Shown here in pieces: positions 56,623 to 64,000 of a DNA stretch of 64,000 nucleotides (positions are counted from its first letter, which is position 1; every line of letters begins with the position of its first letter). The DNA is from Corbicula japonica (lineage: Eukaryota; Mollusca; Bivalvia; Venerida; Cyrenidae). The DNA is taken from positions 310,001 through 374,000 of the forward strand of contig JAZAYU010000014.1 of NCBI GenBank assembly GCA_038501625.1, read 5' to 3'. The notes below the pieces were generated by a model. It ran no database searches. It was not told the origin of the DNA and worked only from the letters and a program-made list of their open reading frames with translations. Position numbers and translations under genes: made by a program.

Positions 56623-59600
56623 TTATACCCCCGCATACGAAGTATAGGGGGTATATAGGAGTCATCATCCGGTTGGTTCGTTGGTTCGCTGGGCGGTCTG
56701 TCTGTGGCACTTACAGCGTCAACAGTTTTCAAGATATCGACTTGAAACTTTAAACATATGTTCGTGAGTACATTTGCGCGAACTATTTTTTTTCTCATGT
56801 GGATCAGTCCATTATTTTTCGGAGGGGAGCACGATTTAACAAAATCTTGTGACGCGAACTACTTCTACAGTTTTTAAGATATTGACTTGAAACTTGATAC
56901 ACATGTTCGGCATGAAGTCTAGATGTGCGTGACATATTTTTCGTGTGGATTAGTCCATTATTTTTTGCAGGGGACATGATTAAACAAAATTGTGTTATGC
57001 AAACTTCTAAATCTTGTGACGCGAACTACTTCTTCAGTTTTTAAGGTATTGACTTGAAACTTGAAATATGTGTTCGGCATGAAGTGTAGATGTGCGTGAC
57101 ATATTTTTCGTGTGGATCAGTCCATTATTTTTGCATGGACGTGATTTAACAAAATAGTGTTATGCAAACTTCTACACTAACTACGTCAACAGTTTTCAAG
57201 ATATCGACTTGATACTTTAAACATATGTTCGTGAGAACATTTGCGCAATTTTTTTTTCTCATCTGGATCAGTCCATTATTTTTCGGAGGGGAGCACAATT
57301 TAATAAAATCTTGTGACGCGAACTACTTCTACAGTTTTTAAGATATTGACATGAAACTTGGTACATATGTTAGGCATGAAGTGTAGATGTGCGTGACATA
57401 TTTTTCGTGTGGATTAGTCCATTATTTTTTGCAGGGGACATGATTTAATAAAATCCTGTTATGGAAACTTCTACAGTTTTTAAGATATAAGACTTTTACC
57501 TAAAATTGTATGTTCTGCATGAAGTGTGTATGTCAGCGACATATTTTTTGTGGATCAGTCCATTATTTTTTGCAGGTGAGCATTATTTAACAAAATCTTT
57601 TATTTAAAATCTTTTGATGCAAACTACTTCTCCAGTTTTCAAACTTTAAACATACGTTTGTGAGTAGATTTCCATGACATACCTTGTTTCATGTGGATCA
57701 GTCCATTATATTTTAGCAGGGGAGCATGATTCAACAAAATCTTGTGACACGAACTACTTCTACAGTTTTTAAGATATTGACTTGAAACTTGATACATATG
57801 TTCAGCATGAAGTGTAGATGTGCGTGACATATTTTTCGTGTGGATCAGTCCATTATTTTTTGCAGGGGACATGATTTAACAAAATCATGTTATGCAAACT
57901 TCTACACTTACTATGTCAACAGTTTTCAAGATATCAACTTGAAACTTTAAACAAATGTTCGTGAGTACATTTGCGAAAATTTTGTTTTCTCTCATGTAGA
58001 TCAGTCCATTATTTTTCGGAGGGGAGCACGATTTAACAAAATCTTGTGACACGAACTACTTCTACAGTTTTTAAGATATTGACTTGAAACTTGATACATA
58101 TGTTCGGCATGAAGTGTAGATGTGCGTGACATATTTTTCGTTTGGATCAGTCCATTATTTTTTGCAGGGGACATGATTAAACAAAATCCTGTTATGCAAA
58201 CTTCTACACTTACTACGATGACAGTTTTCAAGATATCGACTTGAAACTTGAAACATATGTTCCTGAGTACATTTTGCGCAATTTTTTTTCTCCATGTAGA
58301 TCAGTCCATTATTTTTCGGAGGGGAGCACGATTTAACAAAATCTTGTGACGCGAACTACTTCTACAGTTTTTAAGATATTGACTTGAAACTTTATACATA
58401 TGTTCGGCATGAAGTGTAGATGTGCGTGACATATTTTTCGTGTGGATCAGTCCATTATTTTTTGCAGGGGACATGATTTAACAAAATTGTGTTATGCAAA
58501 CTTCTACAGTTTTTAAGATATAAGACTTTAAACTAAAATTGTATGTTCTGCCTGAAGTGCGCATGTAAGCGACATATTTTTTTGTGGATCATTCCATTAT
58601 TTTTTGGAGGGGAGCATTATTTAACAAAATCTTTTATTTAAAATCTTTTGACGCGAACTACTTCTCCAGTTTTCAAACTTTAAACATAAGTTTGTGAATA
58701 GATTTCCATGACATACTTTGTTTCATGTGGATCAGTCCATTATTTTTTAGCAGGGGAGTATGATTCAACAAACTCTTGTGACACGAACTACTTCTACAGT
58801 TTTTAAGATATTGATATGAAACTTTAAACATATGTTCGGCCTGAAGTGTAGATGTGTGTGACATATTTTTCGTGTTGATCAGAACATTATTTTTTGCAGG
58901 GGACATGATTTAACAAAATCGTGTTATGCAAACTTCTACAGTTTTCAAGATATCGACTTGAAACCAAAATTGTATGTTCTGCATGAAGTGTGTATGTCAG
59001 CGACATATTTTTTGTGGATCAGTCCATTAGTTTTTGCAGGTGAGCATTATTTAACAAAATCTTTTATTTAAAATCTTATGATGCAAACTACTTCTCCAGT
59101 TTCCAAACTTTAAACATACGTTTGTGAGTAGATTTCCATGACATACTTTGTTTCATGTGGATCAGTCCTTTATTCTTTAGCAGGGGAACAAGATTCAACA
59201 AGATCTTGTGACACAAACTACTTCTACAGTTTTTAAGATATTAACTTTAAACTTTAAACATATGTTCAGCATGAAGTGTAGATGTGCGTGACATATTTTT
59301 TGTGTGGATCAGTCCATTCGTTTTTGCAGGGGACATGATTTCACAAAATGGTGTTATGAAAACTTCTATAGTTTTCAATATAATCGACTTGAAACTGAAA
59401 TCATATGCTCTGCATGAAGTGCGCATGTTAGTGACATATTTGGTTTGAGGGGAGCATAATTTAGCGAAATCTTATGACACAAACTACTTCTCCAGTTTTC
59501 AAACTTTTAACATACGTTGGTGATTAGATTTGCATGACATATTTTTTTCATTTGGATCAGTCCATTATTTTTTAGAAGGGGAGCACGATTCAACAAAACC

Positions 59601-59801
59601 TTGTGACGTCAACTACTTTTACAGTTTTGTTTACATACGGTGAAAACCCAAGTCGCTATTTTTAAACACAACTTTTGCAGCAAATTTTCAGGATTTCAAT
59701 TATTTTTCAACTTTCACCCATGAAAGATGCAAACATCATTTCTGTATACTCTGACAAAGCAGTATTGCGGGGGTATTAATCACCTTCAGTGATAGCTCTA
59801 G
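56623..59801 (+). mobile_element. Helitron-like element B-c, near full length
   Basis: The 5' hairpin is ATACCCCCGCATACGAAGTA with TAGGGGGTAT, then GGTTGGTTCGTTGGTTCG. Roughly twenty cores match B-b, including the same alternation of subtypes. The 3' end is GCAGTATTGCGGGGGTAT, the hairpin ATCAC-CTTCA-GTGAT, AGCT and CTAG at 59798-59801, then TTTT. Confidence 0.88.
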
Positions 59802-59902
59802 TTTTAATTACCGACAGCAGCAGCTAAGAAAATTTGTACTCATTTTAACACCTGAAGGAAACTGCTTCTTATGTTTGTTTGTTTTATTTCACATCAGTAA
59901 AC

Positions 59903-59960
59903 TGTACTGGCTAGCTCAGTCGGTAGCGTTGTCGGAATTGCACGGCTAGGCGCTGTATTT
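59903..59960 (+). repeat. tRNA-derived SINE head
   Basis: TGGCTAGCTCAGTCGGTAGC matches a tRNA box A (TRGCNNAGTNGG), followed by GTTGTCGGAATTGCACGGCT and AGGCGCTG. The same block occurs twice on the minus strand at 32161-32640. A clear box B is absent, so this is not a functional tRNA gene. Confidence 0.6.
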
Positions 59961-60600
59961 CAATATTTCTCTTTTTTGATAGTGGTGGGGGGGTAAGGAA
60001 AAGTCAGATCAAACTCCTGATTCAATGCCCAGTTCAAATGATGTCCCATTTAAAATGTGTTTTATATGTCTGCTTTCTTTATTTCTGACTTCTGAATGGT
60101 CAAGCATGCAAACTATTCCAACTGCTCCTGTTTTGCTGTTTATGCATTCATCAAGATGAGGCCACATATACCCATACTGACTGCACATAAACATCTCTCT
60201 GAGTTGGCAGATAGTAGATATAGTGTGTATGAAAAATTATGAAGTCAAAACTCTGGTCAGACTGTTACATTTTCCTACTTTTGAGGAAAACGTTCCTACT
60301 TATTCCTACTTTTTTGTCAAAAATGTTCCTTTTTCTTCCTACTTTTTGAAAGGTCATCTTGGAGTAGGCACAATGTGTGCGATACATTAATCCCCACAAG
60401 TTATGCAATTAACGCATTTGCATTGTATGGCCATTCTTATGTGATTACGAAGTGTCAAATTAAATACACTGAGTGCACTTGTCACTAATGTATGAGCCTC
60501 GTATTTTCCATCAATATTGACCTGGCACTTCATTAACTTTCGTAAAGGTCATCGGATAAACATGAGAATCAACCAGCGAATACATCGATATATTCATACA
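59961..60600. other. Sequence with TTCCTACTTTTT cluster
   Basis: TTCCTACTT words at about 60270-60345 repeat the cluster at 13907-14005. Otherwise no gene was recognised; the 61-codon minus-strand ORF at 60009-60194 has no supporting features. Confidence 0.4.
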
Positions 60601-60604
60601 TTTT

Positions 60605-60680
60605 ACACGCCAGTGAGGTGTGGTGTATTTGTTAAGATACCTGACTACCAAATTGAAGGTCTCCGGTTTGAACAAACTTG
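60605..60680 (+). repeat. Second type of tRNA-like SINE head
   Basis: GTGGTGTATTTGTTAAGATA resembles a D-arm/box A, CTGACTACCAAATTG an anticodon arm, and GGTCTCCGGTTTGAAC a T-arm with a box-B-like GGTTTGAAC. The acceptor stem and a perfect box B are missing, so it is probably a tRNA-derived SINE remnant. Confidence 0.45.
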
Positions 60681-62118
60681 CTAAACACCGCTTTGTGATA
60701 TTTCACTTTTTTGTAAGAATTAATTTGAAATCTTTTTACGTCATCTCGTTTTAAAATACATTTTAAATAGGTTTTTTTCTGGACGAATTATGGGTCATAA
60801 CTTATTAGTACTATTTAACTTAATTACTTGATGACCTTTACAACGTACATCTATTCCGACACAAAAGAATAATGGGCCCGGCTTCAAATAGACGTTTACA
60901 GTGAATGTTAAGTACCATGTGGCCCGACTTAATATAAATTTTTTTAGCGAACGTTAAGAACCAAGCTCAAGAGGGAAGATTTCAACGTATTTTTTATGTA
61001 ACTTGAGTATGTGGACTTATGATTTATGTCATAGAAGATGTATTCTAAAAGTTTATCTTTATATATAAACAAAATATTAACATGGCCAATATGCAATTCC
61101 ATGCATGTTTAGTCTGATAATTCATCGTAGTGATTTCGCGTGATAACTTACCCCGCTGGTTATCCAAGATGGCGTTCAACACGCAAAGCATGTGTGATTA
61201 AGTATTGTAAACATACTGCGCGTGGATATATTATAGGATTGTTTGCGGTAACTTTTTGTAATATTTGAAGTTATTTGCATTAGATTTATCTGCAAAGACC
61301 TTTATTTATAGTTTCGTTTTCCAGATCACTGTTGATCGGGATTGTGCGCCGGGTTATAAATGAGATCGATGAGTTTGTTTTTTCTTTTAATCAAAATATA
61401 TGCGAATTGAAAGTTTATTGTGGTAAGCAGTTATAGAAAGACTGCACATGTAGTAAGAGACATTGTTCAGATAATTATTATTGAAGGTTTGGTTTTGTTA
61501 ACAAATATTGACGATCATGCGACTTGATTTTGGCGCGTGAATGTGACCTATATATCATCGTTCTTTGTTTACATGTTTTCAAATGTATCTGAAGTTTAAA
61601 TTTAGGGTTCTCATGGTTTTTTGTTTAACAAGGTGAATGTTATTTCGTGTCTACAAAGTAAATAATGGTTGTATACCCCATTTTAAGTCTTTTTCTGTTG
61701 TTCAGAATAATTTGGTTTGAGATGGTATTGCAGTGTGACTAAACCCCCTCCCCCACCTCGTTTACGGGATTAACATGTTGTGTCTGAATACAGATAGTTA
61801 TAGATTTTCATCCTGAAAGTACCAAAAAATCCCATCTACTTCTTACGAAAATTGTGATAGGTACTGTTGAGCAAATTCATTGTTTTGTGGTTAGTGCTGT
61901 GATAATTTCCGACTTCCTAGCAACTCCTTTATGAAAATTAAATTATGGTTTAACAGTTCACAAAGTTCAAGGTCTAAAATTATCTTCAGCAGCTGTTAAT
62001 ATTGGTTAAACGATATTCAAAGGAAAAATGGCTTACATAGCTCTCAGTAGTGTATCTACTTATGAAAATCTACAACAATAATGAAAAAGTCAGTTACATT
62101 TACGAAATTTTGAGTGCT
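60681..62118. other. Downstream sequence with a possible promoter patch
   Basis: A moderately CpG-containing patch lies at about 61125-61370 in an otherwise AT-rich region. It holds the CAAGATGGCG word discussed separately. No exon can be supported. Confidence 0.3.
61168..61177 (+). promoter_or_regulatory. YY1-like CAAGATGGCG, possible start-site element
   Basis: CAAGATGGCG matches the YY1/initiator-type motif often found just downstream of animal transcription starts. The ATG inside it opens a frame of only ten codons. It could mark the 5' end of a gene lying to the right, but a chance match is quite possible. Confidence 0.2.
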
Positions 62119-62445
62119 CTTAAGGATCCACTGAACTCCTCCTTGTTCGATCATCGATAAAAAGGAAAATTATCAAAATCTAGATAACGACAAAATGCCG
62201 TTCAATGAAACTGCAATAATGAACATAAATTATGTATCTTTATTTTGAATATAAGACACGTAAGAACAGTAAAGACATATAACGAGGCCTAAACATTTCG
62301 TTTTACATAAATTCAAAAAAACTAAACACAAATATTAGTAACAATCATTTGTGCAAAGATTCATTGAAAGTCATTTGATGTTATTGAAATTTAAATTTTC
62401 TGTTTTATCGATAATTGGTGCAAGGAGGAGTGTAGTAAATCCTGA
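62119..62445. mobile_element. Short fold-back element copy without centre
   Basis: The left arm has TTAAGGATCCACTGAACTCC, ATCATCGATAAAAAGGAAAA, TTATCAAAATCTAGATAACG and ATGCCGTTCAATGAAACTGC. The right arm has TTCATTGAAAGTCATTTGAT, TTTATCGATAATTGG and AAGGAGGAGTGTAGTAAATC in inverted order. It is related to the 22932 copy but lacks the TTCCTGGTCGC centre. Confidence 0.75.
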
Positions 62446-63240
62446 AAATGAGAGAAATTACTTTTTATCCTAAAATGAATATATATCAATAGTTATACAT
62501 ATAGTTCTGGCAATTCTTCATCATATTGCATGTTGCTATAGCAACCATCTCTTCCACTATTTTCCAGCTAATTATAATTACATTAAAAAGGAAAATTGTT
62601 CAATTCGTTTGTTTTTAAATCATTCACTGCATTTACTGCAAACTTGTAAATGTTCAGAAAAGAAATTTAAACATAAACCCCAGGCCATAACATTTCTGGC
62701 ATATTTCATTTCAAAGTTCTCCCTTCCTTGTATACAACGCGTTACACAACTTATACACACGCACATCTTTCAACTTTCAATACCCTTTGCCAAAACAACA
62801 ATATATTTTCAATTAATTCTTTGTTTGTTTACCAAACAATCCATCACCTGCATGAACTCAAACTTCCATTAAATGTCGACCACATATAACACGTCTGTGT
62901 TATACTTTTCAATTATATATGTGACATTAAGTTATCACATTGGCCATAAATGCAATTCGCATTAAAACATAAACGATAAATATACATTTATTAAAAAATA
63001 CTACACATACTCGCATATTAGAAACAAATTAAATGATTTTAAAATTAAAATAATAAAAAACGAACATATTTTAAGGAGGTTTGAACCTCCGACTTCGTGT
63101 CTACATCTTTGAATTGATATACACACACCGAAGATGAGGAAATCCTCGGTACAAGATTGATAAATATGTGTAAAGTTCAAAAAGACTTCACATGCATTTA
63201 TGCTATTTAATAAGTAAAGCACATATAACAAACCCGTTTC
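62446..63240. other. AT-rich sequence with a T-arm-like word
   Basis: On the minus strand, GGAGGTTCAAACCTCC (63075-63090) looks like a tRNA T-arm, but no box A or cloverleaf could be found upstream. Short ORFs at 62609-62872 (+) and 63001-63231 (-) are unremarkable. Confidence 0.35.
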
Positions 63241-64000
63241 GCCTTCTCGGTTCTTCAGTGTTCTTCATTTCTTCACTCACACTGAAGAAACCTCACCCTA
63301 AGGTCTTTAACTAACCCTAACCCTAAACCCTAACCCTAAACCTAACTTATATATTAAAATCTTGTCCGTGCTCTATCTTCAAAACTGCTTGAGGGATATG
63401 TTTGAAACGTCACAGGAGTGTTTGTCACGAAGCCTTGTTTAACTAACCCTAACCCTTAATATTGTCTTCGCTTCTTCTCTGACACCGCTTGAGGGATTTC
63501 ATTGAAACTTCATAGGAGTGTTTGTCACTAAGCCTAGTGCATATCATCAGAAATGTTTGCTCGTATTACGTTTTGCCGAGTTATGGGCCCTTTGTCATTT
63601 TTAACTAACCCTTACCCTTACCCTAACTCTAAATCTTGTCCTCGCTTCTCTAAAACCGCTGGAGGGATTTTATTGAAACTTCACAGGAGTGTTTGGCCGA
63701 CACTAAGCCTAGTTGTGCATGTCGTCAGGAATTTCTGCTGGAATTATTTTTGCCGAGTTGTGGGCCCTTTGTCTTTTTTAAGTAACCCTAACCCTAACTT
63801 GTATATAAAAATCTTGTCCAGGCTTTATCTTCAAAACCGTTGGGGGATTTCATTGAAACTACACAGGAGTGTTTGCAAGCAAGCAGTATTGTGTCATCAG
63901 GAGTTTCCGTTCGGATAATTTTTGCCAGAGTTATGGGTCTTTTGTCATTTTTTAACTAACCCTAACCCTAAATCTTGTCCTTGCTTCTTCTCCAAAACCG
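63241..64000 (+). repeat. J-family array with interstitial telomere-like CCCTAA, open at the right edge
   Basis: A hairpin with an 11-bp stem (TTCTTCAGTGT at 63251, ACACTGAAGAA ending at 63289) precedes TAACCCTAACCCTAAACCCT at about 63311-63345. Four or more cores follow (TCTTCAAAACTGCTTGAGGG, ATTTCATTGAAACTTCACAG, GAGTGTTTGTCAC, GAGTTATGGGCCCTTTGTCA), each separated by AACTAACCCTAACCCTAA. The same core occurs once in A3 at 46316-46500. The array runs off the window. Confidence 0.85.

Noticed and set aside
61160..61260. First exon of a new gene at CAAGATGGCG
   Set aside because: The frame stops after ten codons and no downstream exon could be linked, so only a low-confidence promoter element is reported.
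63060..63160. tRNA gene on the minus strand
   Set aside because: Only a T-arm-like GGAGGTTCAAACCTCC is present; no D-arm, anticodon arm or acceptor stem could be assembled.

Overview
The window looks like nuclear DNA from a bivalve mollusc. It is AT-rich, intron-dominated and packed with short non-autonomous mobile elements. Many of these carry (TCCG)n or (CGGT)n microsatellites next to tandem 130-180 bp cores, an architecture I know from bivalve 'pearl'/Helitron-like elements. No bacterial-style operons, rRNA genes, intact tRNA genes or CRISPR arrays were found. Species cannot be assigned.

One protein-coding gene can be supported, on the + strand: the 3' part of a cortactin-binding protein 2 (CTTNBP2) orthologue. 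Eight exons (4424-4523, 5748-5894, 19612-19684, 22291-22450, 23616-23752, 35234-35403, 35845-36019, 47974-48496) join with matching splice phases into 1485 nt, i.e. 494 residues plus TAA. They encode the C-terminal module that CTTNBP2 shares distantly with neuron navigators, followed by a Ser-rich tail. The 5' part (coiled coil, ankyrin repeats) must lie to the left of the window.

The introns (0.4-13.7 kb) are almost entirely repeats. At least eleven families (labelled A to K here) share one plan in their better copies: a C-rich/G-rich 5' hairpin, a (TCCG)n-like tract, tandem cores of about 130-180 bp that often contain GGTCAAGGTCAC, then a short 3' hairpin 4-12 nt before CTAG or CTTG followed by T. 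Two empty sites can be reconstructed inside the window, and both show insertion into T-runs without a longer target duplication. This fits Helitron-like (Helentron/HINE-type) transposition. Copies nest up to three deep (C around D around E at 16907-19509). One copy (H) ends 17 nt upstream of an exon, inside the acceptor polypyrimidine tract.

Other elements are a 990-bp hAT-type element with an 8-bp target duplication (4607-5596), a second hAT-like insertion (about 52647-54385), a TA-flanked CAGT...ACTG mariner-like element (34277-35135), a family of long fold-back elements (6554, 22932, 44668, 62119) with a shared centre, a perfect-TIR MITE (51834-51959), tRNA-derived SINE heads, and a 5.5-kb interval bounded by about 170-bp inverted repeats (24307-29842) with a very AT-rich, ORF-poor interior.

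Layout: 1-4423 upstream intron with repeats; 4424-48496 the CTTNBP2 exons in repeat-filled introns; 48497-about 49600 3' UTR and downstream; 49600-59801 more Helitron-like blocks; 59802-63240 a mixed region with SINE heads, a possible weak promoter near 61170 and a fold-back; 63241-64000 an array whose cores carry interstitial telomere-like (CCCTAA)n, running off the right edge.
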